Source: Pomphorhynchus laevis
Lineage: Eukaryota > Acanthocephala > Palaeacanthocephala > Echinorhynchida > Pomphorhynchidae
Assembly: GCA_012934845.2 (NCBI GenBank)
Contig: WNNJ02000440.1
Span: 54,716-118,715 of the forward strand
Length of the DNA stretch: 64,000 nucleotides
Direction: 5' to 3'
Part shown: piece after piece, positions 1-7,670 of the stretch
How positions within the stretch are numbered: position 1 is the stretch's first letter
Layout of the letters: each line of letters begins with the position of its first letter
Made by a program: the position numbers and the translations under genes
Notes under the pieces: model-generated
The model's input: only the letters and a program-made list of their open reading frames with translations
Databases searched by the model: none
Told to the model about the DNA's origin: nothing

Positions 1-387
1 AAAAGATTTTCGCACCTTCGTTATTAATGATCTCAAGAAATGATTGGGATAACCTAGTGCTTAAAAGTCTCGCACCAACGTGTCAAGTTCAGCATTTAAG
101 AATTCGTCACAACTGCACAAACGAAAAGCGCGGAGACAAAAGCCAAAGAATACCGCAAGTTTCACACGCACTGCATGATTAATATCCCAAGGAATGTATG
201 AGCGGGTTTCCACCTCTTTTCCGTAAACCTTAGTGACTGATATATCAGTTATCGATATTTGACAATCGAGAAAGGGTATAAAATCTGATGAAGGCCAACA
301 CAGAGTGAATTGTATTCGACGGTGGAGTGAATTCAAAAAATAAACCAAGTCATCACCGCTTGAGGTATTCTTTGGATTTTGTACCAC
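1..387 (-). mobile_element. Penelope-like element, reverse transcriptase C-terminal relic
   Basis: The minus strand reads as the C-terminal part of a Penelope-like reverse transcriptase. Visible landmarks in order are RRIQFTL, IPFLDCQI, a stretch ending in YIPWD, and RAFRLCSCDEF, followed by LGYP towards the window edge; these match the PLE signatures 'IPFLD', 'vYRKPT..GrYi..dS' (diverged here) and 'RA..ic'. The rest of the polymerase lies outside the window. The copy is broken and looks old. A GIY-YIG endonuclease relic lies just to the right but on the other strand, so the two are a rearranged pair and not one collinear element. Confidence 0.75.
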
Positions 388-418
388 TTGAAGAATACTT
401 AGGAACTTGCATTAAAAA

Positions 419-640
419 TTAGGAACACGCATTGCTGAACATAAGGCTTCTTTGACAACCACACGGGGCTCCTCTGTCGCTGACCACTGCACGCAACACG
501 CAGTCGACTTTGACAGATTAAAAACCCTTATAATAGAAAATAATTGGAGCAAACGAGTAATTATGAATGCAGTTTTAATTAAAGCATTAAATCCGCAAAT
601 GAACGCCCAAAACGATTTTAGACTTTTTACTTTTTGACAC
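419..640 (+). mobile_element. Penelope-like element, GIY-YIG endonuclease C-terminal relic
   Basis: The + strand translation contains LGTRIAEHKAS, SSVADHCTQH and ENNWSKRVIMNAVLIK, which match the C-terminal half of the GIY-YIG nuclease of Penelope-like elements (R..EH...S.va.H....H, then a W.kR...Ea..I block). The N-terminal GIY and YIG motifs are not visible. It is followed by a hammerhead-like terminal motif at 660-693, as expected downstream of a PLE endonuclease. Old fossil copy. Confidence 0.7.
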
Positions 641-659
641 TTGTATTGTTTCAGATTTT

Positions 660-693
660 CTTGAAAATGGATGCTGCTCGTAGCCGAAATATT
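660..693 (+). ncRNA. PLE-type hammerhead-like terminal motif (degenerate)
   Basis: A short hairpin flanked by cTTGAAAAtG and GCCGAAATATT resembles the degenerate hammerhead core (CUGAnGA, stem II, CGAAA) that PLEs carry near their termini. The core is not canonical, so activity is unlikely. Related motifs occur at 2411-2447 (-) and twice in the palindrome at 44895-45075. Confidence 0.4.
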
Positions 694-962
694 AAATATG
701 AATTTTATTTCTTCTTTTTGGGTTTGGCTTGCAGTTATAATACGAAAGTTTATTAAATTTATTATCTTGATAAATGTTAAACAAACTAATTTAAATATAT
801 TACTTTTTATTCATTATCAATAAATGCTTATTTTTCATTGCTTTTATTGTAACGCTGTTTTTGATAGTTTTGGATTGATATGTGCAAACCGCTTTATAAG
901 CAGATTAAATGTAGGTACTTTTTTAATTAAAAATTTTCAACAAAAATTCAATTTGCATTTAG

Positions 963-2199
963 ATGCTAGTAATTTTGTTCTCTCTTTCGAGTATCAGTTT
1001 TATCCCGCACAGCAAGAGCTTATCATTTCCGAAAATTCTAGGTAAGTTATCTAGTAAGATCAGAGCATCCTATCAAATTAGAATAAAGACTAATATTTGT
1101 GCGAACTGTGTATTATATCGCTCATATATGCATTCATCTTATACATTAATTTTAAGATACTAATGCTATTAAAGAAATGCTTTTGAATATTGAATTCTAA
1201 TCCATCATCTAAATATTCATCTAAAACTACTATAATACAAAGCTAAATTACGTTGTTGATGAAGTAGTTTATTTATAATAATTAATTTATTAAAAAGTAG
1301 CTTAAAAAAGTATTTTTATTAATAAAAATCGAAAAGCCGCACTGGCCAATATGAGAGCACCTGCTTTGTCGACTGTGTTTAGTAATCTATATGCAGAACC
1401 GGTTCAGCTTACCATTGGCGGTGATAATATATATTCGCACGAAGGTTTCACTAAGGAGATCCACTTGTGATGGCCATCTTCTCAATGGCTTCTCTCCCTT
1501 TAATTGAGAACATACGTAATTAATTTATTTTGTTAAAAAGTAGTTCAAATAAGTATTTTTATTAAACTAAAATAAACTAACGATAAACTAAAGATATAAA
1601 AATAAAGATTACAAATAAACTAAAAATATAAACTACTTAAAATCAAAAATTTATTTATTTATTTGAATTTATTTCATTTATTTTATAATAAATTATATTT
1701 TAAAATAAATTCCTTAATTATTTCTTCTTTGGAAATAATTTTATCTTTTACATAAAAAACAATAGTTTGCTCCTGTGGAATATGGCAGTATAATTACTAT
1801 ACGTTATAGTAATTTACATAAAAACAATTTTTGTAAGGCAAATACACTTTTTTCCAGGTTACTCTTATTTCTTCAACTTTGCAACGATATTAATCAATCA
1901 TTCACGTTATTTGAAGATAGCTCGGACAGATCAGAACTTGCAGCACTTGCTCTTCAAGGTAAACCTTAAATGTACAAAATTTTCCATTGGTTTTAAATTA
2001 TTAAAAATTATATTCATTATAATTATTAATAATTAATTAGTTATTAATAATTGATTATTTAATTAATAATATATAAAATAAATATATATTATGATGAATT
2101 TTAGCATATAAATATCATACTGAACGTATTATGCAAAACAAGTTTAGTGAAAACAACCCAGCACCATTTAAAGACGCTGGCATCTCGAGCGTAGCGTAG
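963..2199 (+). CDS. Spliced host gene, last three exons, unknown function
   Basis: Three exons on + join in phase: 963-1041 (acceptor TTGCATTTAG, donor GTAAGT), 1858-1958 (acceptor TTTTCCAG, donor GTAAAC) and 2105-2199 (acceptor TTTTAG, stop TAG at 2197). Phases 2 and 1 match at the two joins. The joined ~89-residue C-terminal segment includes FEYQFYPAQQELII, LCNDINQSFTLFEDSSD and AYKYHTERIMQNKF and ends ...DAGISSVA. An AATAAA signal follows at 2229-2234, 30 bases after the stop. No signal peptide, membrane segment or family motif is recognisable. Upstream exons must lie left of 963, perhaps beyond the PLE relics or outside the window. The splice phases, the good splice sites and the poly(A) signal make a real gene likely; its identity is unknown. 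Confidence 0.6.
1325..1472 (+). other. Short protein-like open stretch inside an intron
   Basis: One + frame is open for about 48 codons and reads like protein (ANMRAPALSTVFSNLYAEPV ... IGGDNIYSHEG), ending in TGA near 1470. It lies in the intron between the exons at 1041 and 1858 and its frame does not fit the phase of the exon at 963-1041, so it is not part of that transcript as modelled. It could be an alternative exon or a fossil of another gene. I do not recognise it. Confidence 0.2.
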
Positions 2200-2410
2200 T
2201 GATCTTAATATTAAATTAAGCAAATTTCAATAAATATTGCATGCAAAGTGGGATATGTGAAAATGTTAATAATATATAACATTTTAGCGAGTATAAAATA
2301 TCTTAAATATATCAATACTATTAGTTTATTGCAGTAGAACGTTTTGATTAAGAGTCAATATAATTTACAAGAAGGCAAAGTAACAGGAATATTTATTTTA
2401 TTAGAAAAAT

Positions 2411-2447
2411 CCAATATTTCGACGGCACTACGGCACGTCATCTTCAG
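2411..2447 (-). ncRNA. PLE-type hammerhead-like motif (degenerate)
   Basis: The minus strand reads CCCTGAAGATGACG, a short stem-loop, then GTCGAAATATTGG. This is the degenerate hammerhead arrangement (CUGA(a/u)GA, stem II, GAAA) seen at the ends of PLE copies. It lies about 100 bases left of the retrozyme cluster at 2545-3278 and is a separate sequence from it. Confidence 0.45.
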
Positions 2448-2581
2448 GGTTGAAAGATGCTTGTAATCAAGAAAATTTTTACAATATGACTTAATTACTA
2501 ATAATCCAATTCAATTAATTTCGCATGTGACATGTATATTAATTTGTAAAACACGTAAGCCAGACGCGAAAGAATGACGAA

Positions 2582-2660
2582 TGCCGTTTCGTCATCACAA
2601 TGACTCATCAGTGGCAGATCCCTCCCACTACTGGATGCAGAGGAGGACTGGCAGACGGCA
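2582..2660 (-). ncRNA. Type III hammerhead ribozyme, left copy 1
   Basis: Minus-strand order: TGCCGTC (stem III 3' strand plus cleavage triplet GTC), TGCCAG (stem I), a closing arm with CCTCC/GGAGG, CTGATGA, stem II GTCAT-TGTG-ATGAC, GAAA and CGGCA (stem III 5' strand). Stem III pairs as 6 bp (ACGGCA/TGCCGT). Stem I has one mismatch in this copy (CTGCCA where CTGGCA is expected). The core is intact. Confidence 0.85.
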
Positions 2661-2892
2661 ATCAATGAATGAATCAATGTGAATGATGTACTAGAAAATT
2701 TTCTAGTAACATCATAGAGTACTAAATCAGTACTACAGCTTCACCAAAAAGGATCATTAGCAAAAGCACTGGCAAATGCCAGCGCAGGTCTCTTTAATAT
2801 CGGCTAACTTTCATCATGAATTTAAGGAGAGTAAGACCATTCCGCGTGAATTTCTTGTAAAACATGTAAGCCAGACGCGAAAGAATGACGAA

Positions 2893-2971
2893 CGCCCTTT
2901 CATCATCACAATGACTCATCAGTGCCAGATCCCTCCCACTGCTGGATGCAGAGGAGAACTGGCAGACGACA
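2893..2971 (-). ncRNA. Type III hammerhead ribozyme, left copy 2 (variant stem III)
   Basis: Same layout as copy 1, with core CTGATGA and GAAA present. Stem II closes with a G-T wobble and the stem III 5' strand reads AGGGCG against TGTCGT, so stem III is weakened. The same variant combination appears at 5923-6001, which ties the two clusters to a common source. Confidence 0.75.
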
Positions 2972-3204
2972 ATCAATGAATGAATCAATGTGAATGATGT
3001 ACTAGAAAATTTTCTAGTAACATCATGGAGTACTAAATCAGTACTACAGCTTCACCAAAAAAGGATCATTAGCAAAAGCACTGGCAAATGCCAGCGCAGT
3101 TCTCTTTAATATCGGCTAACTTTCATCATGAATTTAAGGAGAGTAAGACCATTCCGCGTGAATTTCTTGTAAAACACGTAAGCCAGACGCGAAAGAATGA
3201 CGAA

Positions 3205-3275
3205 TGCCATTTCGTCATCACAATTACTCATCAGTGCCAGATCCCTCCACTACTGGATGCAGAGGAGGACTGGCA
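3205..3275 (-). ncRNA. Type III hammerhead ribozyme, left copy 3, cut at the cleavage site
   Basis: The minus strand begins at TGCCAG, the first bases downstream of the GTC cleavage triplet in every other unit, and runs through CTGATGA, stem II and GAAA. The stem III 3' strand and GTC are absent because the array ends here. This is what insertion of a self-cleaved RNA end would leave. Confidence 0.8.
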
Positions 3276-3288
3276 ATTTATATTAATT

Positions 3289-4436
3289 AATAACTAATTT
3301 ATAACCTACTGAATTTTTATTTTGTAGATTGAAATTTAGAAATGGATTTTTAATTTATAAATATAGATAAACTAGATAGTTTGCTTTAATAAAAATTTGA
3401 TACTGCTATAATACTTTAATGCCATTTGGTAAGTTAATGTCAATTGCGTCGCATGCAACACTTGCGGTGCGCGCAGCATATACACTACTGCTGCACTTTA
3501 ATAGCTTACTTGATACCGCTGAATCCATTGTTCATCAAATATTGCTTATAATTAATAAATATTAATTATATATTTAATATAATATTTTATTAATAATATT
3601 TTATTATTTTATATAATATTTTATTAATGAATTAATTTAACTCATATATTAATTTAAATTATATTAATAATTTTATTAATTTTAATTAAATTATATTTAA
3701 TTAATATAATTAAAATAAATTGATTAATAAAATAAAATTAAATTGATTTATTAATTTAATTATATTGATTATATTAATTTTATTAATTATAACTTAGAAA
3801 TAAAAACTCTTTAAATAATTTTCATGATCTAGGGATATGATAATGATGCATAAATCAGCAATTATATTATATTTCATTTTCCTAAAAAACGAAATGTAAC
3901 TTAATTATTAATTTAACAAAAGAGTATTTATCGGGAAAATGTGATTGAAGCGACTGAGAAATAGTGGGATATTGAGTTGCGGTGTGAATAATAATATGAA
4001 GGATATCATTGATTGAATACAAATTGAGGATACTTTAATGAATACGGGGAAGCAAATGTAATAGTAAGAATAGGTTATAGAACTGATTTGATATACATTT
4101 GGGGAATAATATATTATGAAAAAATAACACCTTCAATTTTTTATCTCTAAATTTAATAAAGTTTTACAAATCTAAATATAATAGTTTATATATAGTCTAT
4201 ATATATGCATATATCTATAATCATAATATCTAATATATTATCATTATTAATATATATTTGAAAAAGTAAATGTATGGAAAAAAGGAATTTCTTATGGATC
4301 GCTGATAGATCATCGACGTTTTATAAGAAAAACGCTAATATATAATTATTTTAAAATAACATAAAATAAAATATGCTGATTTAGAACAGAAAACAGAACA
4401 CACTTTGTATATTTTATTGGTTATATCCATTTATAG
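3289..4436. other. AT-rich intergenic DNA, no gene seen
   Basis: Simple A/T runs such as repeated TTAATTAATATAAT blocks dominate 3530-3790. No exon with convincing splice sites or RNA gene was found. AATAAA on the minus strand near 4411 belongs to the gene whose last exon starts at 4437. Confidence 0.4.
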
Positions 4437-4943
4437 TTATTTATAGTTTTGAGCTCGTAAAATTGATAAAATCTGAAATTCTGCATTTTCTAACGAGCCA
4501 TCCATCTGATTGACGGCATCTATTAACCGTTGACTCTCTTCAACTAAATAATAATAAATTGAAAACGTTATTTAGTAATAAAATTATATTACTTTTATTA
4601 TAAAGTAAAAATTAGAAATAATAACTTTTTAATTAAAACACAAAGTTCAAATAGTGATATTTCAAATAAATATTTTGCTTTAAATCGATTGTTCTCTAAT
4701 GTACCTTAATTATTGATTTAACAAAAGAGTATTCATTGAAAGCTTTTATTAACATTTCCATTACTAAGAAATGTTAGATGACCTTCGCAATACATGAAGT
4801 ATTTAGTTTGGTTTACGAAATTCATATTCTTTAATGAGCTATCCCTGCTTAAACATCAAAATATGTGATGTGTAATAAACTTACAATCAAGATATTTGTT
4901 AGATACAATCGATATATTCAATCGAATCATCAATTGTACTCAT
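4437..4943 (-). CDS. Possible two-exon small host gene (terminal exon well supported)
   Basis: The terminal exon 4437-4553 on the minus strand follows acceptor TTATTATTTAG, reads EESQRLIDAVNQMDG and SLENAEFQILSILRAQNYK, stops with TAA, and is followed about 25 bases later by AATAAA. An upstream exon 4907-4943 starting at ATG (MSTIDDSIEYID, donor GTATCT) joins in the right phase and would give a ~47-residue acidic, helix-prone protein. The terminal exon is credible; the first exon is tentative because its donor is weak and other upstream exons are possible. No family recognised. Confidence 0.4.
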
Positions 4944-5039
4944 TTAAAGCAATTTCTATTTCTAAATCTTATGAGTTTGTAGACAATGAAGTGTAATCAG
5001 AGTATCTAGAAAGCACATATTTTTCATTAAATATTAATA

Positions 5040-5340
5040 ATAATTGTAACTGCAATACGCAGGTGTATTGTATCTTATACAATGTACATGTGGATTGCAA
5101 TATATAAGAAAAACATATCAAATGTTAAAAACTAGATTTAGGCAACACATATAATATACAGCATAATAGTCAAACTATATTTCATAAACATATGAGATTG
5201 ATAGGACATGATATTAAAAACTGTAAATTATTTATTTTAGAACATATTATTAAAGAAAACATAAATATTAAATCAAAAGCTATTAGAAAGAGAAGATTTT
5301 TGGATTAAAACGCTTATTCAATGTACCCATTAAGACTGAA
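5040..5340 (+). mobile_element. Penelope-like element, GIY-YIG endonuclease relic
   Basis: Translation of the + strand shows pieces of a GIY-YIG nuclease: LIQCTCGLQY, then KTYQMLKTRFRQH, LFILEHIIKENI and REDFWIKTLFN, matching the C.CG..YvGkT...lk.R...H and RE.fWI..L pattern of PLE endonucleases. The copy is broken. It lies directly left of the right retrozyme cluster. Confidence 0.6.
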
Positions 5341-5399
5341 TGACGTAGTACAAGGAATTGACAGAAGTAGTATAATACATAATATAATATAGTATAGAC

Positions 5400-5411
5400 A
5401 ACTATATTATA
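5400..5411. repeat. Left copy of 12-bp target-site duplication
   Basis: AACTATATTATA here is repeated exactly at 6907-6918, immediately outside the two ends of the retrozyme cluster. The same 12 bases also occur at 7349-7360, there followed by a PLE-like sequence related to that at 6919, which looks like an unoccupied relative of the target. Confidence 0.6.
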
Positions 5412-5480
5412 AAGGAGAGTGAAACCATTCCGCGTGAATTTCTTGTAAAACATGTAAGGCAGACGCGAAAGAATGACGAA

Positions 5481-5532
5481 TGCCCTTTCGTCATCACAAT
5501 GACTCATCAGTGCCAGATCCCTACCACTACTA
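5481..5532 (-). ncRNA. Partial hammerhead core in the inverted head
   Basis: On the minus strand CTGGCA, CTGATGA, stem II GTCAT-TGTG-ATGAC and GAAAGGGCA are present, but the 5' arm of stem I and the cleavage triplet are lost at the inversion junction, so it could not self-cleave alone. Confidence 0.7.
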
Positions 5533-5616
5533 AAGATTGATGAATCAATCTTCAGTAGTAGATATTCATCAATTGAAGATTGATGAATCAATCTTCACAT
5601 TGATTTATTCATTGAT

Positions 5617-5695
5617 TGCCGTCTGCCAGACCTCCTCTGCATCCAGTAGTGGGAGGGATCTGGCACTGATGAGTCATTGTGATGACGAAACGGCA
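5617..5695 (+). ncRNA. Type III hammerhead ribozyme, right copy 1 (canonical)
   Basis: All parts are present and pair: stem III TGCCGT (5617-5622) with ACGGCA (5690-5695); cleavage after C5623 in GTC; stem I TGCCAG (5624-5629) with CTGGCA (5660-5665), extended by CCTCC with GGAGG; CTGATGA (5666-5672); stem II GTCAT (5673-5677), loop TGTG, ATGAC (5682-5686); GAA 5687-5689. Cleavage here and in the next active unit would release a ~305-nt RNA. Confidence 0.92.
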
Positions 5696-5922
5696 TTCGT
5701 CATTCTTTCGCGTCTGGCTTACATGCTTTACAAGAAATTCACGCGGAATGGTCTCACTCTCCTTCATGATAAAAGTTAGCCGATATTAAAGAGACCTGCG
5801 CTGGCATTTGCCAGTGCTTTTGCTAATGATCCTTTTTGGTGAAGCTGTAGTACTGATTTAGTACTCTATGATGTTACTAGAAAATTTTCTAGTACATCAT
5901 TCACATTGATTCATTCATTGAT

Positions 5923-6001
5923 TGCCGTCTGCCAGTTCTCCTCTGCATCCAGTAGTGGGAGGGATCTGGCACTGATGAGTCATTGTGATGATGAAAGGGC
6001 G
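5923..6001 (+). ncRNA. Type III hammerhead ribozyme, right copy 2 (variant stem III)
   Basis: Core CTGATGA and GAAA are intact, but stem II closes with a G-T wobble and the stem III strand reads AGGGC against TGCCGT, so stem III has a mismatch next to the core. Probably weak. Same variant as left copy 2. Confidence 0.75.
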
Positions 6002-6226
6002 TTCGTCATTCTTTCGCGTCTGGCTTACATGTTTTACAAGAAATTCACGCGGAATGGTCTCACTCTCCTTAAATAAAAGTTAGCCGATATTAAAGAGACC
6101 TGCGCTGGCATTTGCCAGTGCTTTTGCTAGTGATCCTTTTTGGTGAAGCTGTAGTACTGATTTAGTACACTATGATGTTACTAGAAAATTTTCTAGTACA
6201 TCATTCACATTGATTCATTCATTGAT

Positions 6227-6305
6227 TGCCGTCTGCCAGTCCTCCTCTGCATCCAGTAGTGGGAGGGATCTGGCATTGATGAGTCATTGTAATAACGAAA
6301 CGGCA
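6227..6305 (+). ncRNA. Type III hammerhead ribozyme, right copy 3 (core mutated)
   Basis: The first core base is changed (TTGATGA for CTGATGA) and stem II carries a mismatch (GTCAT-TGTA-ATAAC). Likely inactive. Stem III and the GTC triplet are normal. Confidence 0.75.
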
Positions 6306-6530
6306 TTCGCCATTCTTTCGCGTCTGGCTTACATGTTTTACAAGAAATTCACGCGGAATGGTCTCACTCTCCTTAAATAAAAGTTAGCCGATATTAAAGA
6401 TACCTGCGCTGGCTTTTGCCAGTGCTTTTGCTAATGATCATTTTTGGTGAAACTGTAGTACTGATTTAGTACTCTATGATATTACTAGAAAATTTTCTAG
6501 TACATCATTCACATTGATTCATTCATTGAT

Positions 6531-6609
6531 TGCCGTCTGCCAGTCCTCCTCTGCATCCAGTAGTGGGAGGGATCTGGCACTGATGAGTCATTGTGATGAC
6601 GAAACGGCA
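6531..6609 (+). ncRNA. Type III hammerhead ribozyme, right copy 4 (canonical)
   Basis: Identical in all core positions and stems to right copy 1: GTC ends at 6537, CTGATGA 6580-6586, stem II 6587-6600, GAAA 6601-6604, CGGCA 6605-6609. Confidence 0.92.
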
Positions 6610-6834
6610 TTCGTCATTCTTTCGCGTCTTGCTTACATGCTTTACAAGAAATTCACGCGGAATGGTCTCACTCTCCTTAAATAAAAGTTAGCCTATATTA
6701 AAGATACCTGCGCTGGCTTTTGCCAGTGCTTTTGCTAATGATCATTTTTGGTGAAACTGTAGTACTGATTTAGTACTCTATGATATTACTAGAAAATTTT
6801 CTAGTACATCATTCACATTGATTCATTCATTGAT

Positions 6835-6909
6835 TGCCGTCTGCCAGTCCTCCTCTGCATCCAGTAGTGGGAGGGATCTGGCACTGATGAGTCATTGTGA
6901 TGACGAAAC
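6835..6909 (+). ncRNA. Type III hammerhead ribozyme, right copy 5, cut at the array end
   Basis: TGCCGTC, stem I, CTGATGA (6884-6890) and stem II are normal, but the array ends at GACG and the following AAC comes from the 12-bp flanking repeat, so the stem III 5' strand is missing and this copy cannot close stem III. Confidence 0.8.
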
Positions 6910-7060
6910 TATATTATAATAACCCGGTTAAACGCAAACCTAGAAGTTATAATGATAAAGGAATAAGAAAAATTTTATTAAAAATATTAAAAACTGGAAA
7001 TTGTTTATTTTAGAACATATTATTGAAGTAAATAAGATATAAGTAAATAATTTTATATTT
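6907..7060 (+). mobile_element. PLE-like relic with right copy of the target-site duplication
   Basis: AACTATATTATA at 6907-6918 duplicates 5400-5411. The sequence that follows (NNPVKRKPRSYNDKGIRKIL, then CLFLEHIIE) resembles the relic at 5220-5260 and the stretch at 7349-7460, suggesting decayed PLE endonuclease DNA that was the insertion target. Confidence 0.4.
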
Positions 7061-7348
7061 TGATTTTGATTTAAAGCAACGCAATGCACGTCGTTATTTA
7101 ATCATTAATAACGTTATTGTCAGGTATATTTTATATATTGAATATATAATTTATTAAAAGTATAAAACACTTAAAGAATAAAGCACGTTTATGTTTATAG
7201 TTAAAAATAATGGATAGATTGTTTCGAAACACCACCCAAAAGCAATGCGATTTTTGACATTGTATCTTAGATACCAACTTATCAAAGTTAAATAAAGATA
7301 ATCGCAATCTCACACAATCCTGAAGATTGTAAAAGTTACTAATAGTTA

Positions 7349-7460
7349 AGAACTATATTATAATAATGCGGTTAGACACAAGCCAAGAAGTCATGGCAAT
7401 AAAAGAATAAGAAAAATATACTTAAAAATATAAAAAATGGTATATGAACAATTAGAAATA
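7349..7460 (+). repeat. Second copy of the target-like PLE sequence
   Basis: AACTATATTATAATAATGCGG followed by a purine-rich tract parallels 6907-6990 base for base over much of its length. No retrozyme is inserted here, so it serves as an internal comparison for the empty site. Confidence 0.4.
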
Positions 7461-7532
7461 TTAAAACAGCTTTTAAGAGATAATTAGCTAAAAGATCTTT
7501 ATGTAAGCATAAAGAGTTTTAATAAAGAGTGG

Positions 7533-7575
7533 CGTAAATTTTATTGGGTGTGATAGCACCCAATAAAATTTATCG
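7533..7575. terminator. Strong inverted repeat with AATAAA on both strands
   Basis: TAAATTTTATTGGGTG (7535-7550), loop TGATAG, CACCCAATAAAATTTA (7557-7572) form a perfect 16-bp stem. Both arms carry AATAAA-type signals, so it could serve as a shared 3' end; it may equally be a small foldback element. Confidence 0.35.
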
Positions 7576-7670
7576 CGTGAGAGTTTTTATTTCAACTTAT
7601 TAGAGTTGATCTATTCCTTATATTTAAATCCAAAGTTTGAATAAGAGTAGCAAACGTTAAAGATTTTGTT

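Larger units (their letters stand above)
2545..3278 (-). mobile_element. Retrozyme-like tandem array, left cluster (about 2.3 units of ~311 bp)
   Basis: Tandem units on the minus strand each carry a type III hammerhead (see separate entries). Cleavage-site spacing is 311 and 311 bases (2654, 2965, 3276). Within a unit lie several self-complementary tracts: the 20-base palindrome TACTAGAAAATTTTCTAGTA, GTACTgatttAGTAC, and CTGGCatttGCCAG. The transcript-sense 5' edge falls at base 3275, the nucleotide just after the hammerhead cleavage point. A 10-base direct repeat TATATTAATT stands at 2535-2544 and 3279-3288, a possible target-site duplication. The array encodes no protein; the ORFs that cross it are shadows of the repeat. 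This architecture matches retrozymes, non-autonomous retroelements known from plants and animals. Confidence 0.8.
5412..6906 (+). mobile_element. Retrozyme-like array, right cluster with inverted head
   Basis: About 4.4 units on + (cleavage sites after 5623, 5929, 6233, 6537 and 6841, spacings 306, 304, 304, 304) are preceded by a partial unit on - (5412-5526). The two orientations meet at a palindromic junction (5530-5600) that contains AAGATTGAT-GA-ATCAATCTT twice. The whole cluster is bracketed by the 12-bp direct repeat AACTATATTATA, so it seems to have inserted as one piece into PLE-derived DNA. Units share the palindrome ACTAGAAAATTTTCTAGT and the CTGGCatttGCCAG hairpin with the left cluster. 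Non-coding; the short ORFs are shadows. Confidence 0.8.

Noticed and set aside
2776-3297. Near-identical 67-69-codon ORFs in the left repeat cluster
   Set aside because: They are translations of the hammerhead repeat; the frame is not conserved between units of 304-311 bp and the sequence is explained by ribozyme structure.
5283-5779. ORFs of 102 and 80 codons across the right cluster
   Set aside because: They span the PLE relic, the inversion junction and the ribozyme repeat, with the same MSHCDDE-type stretch on both strands; shadows of the repeat.
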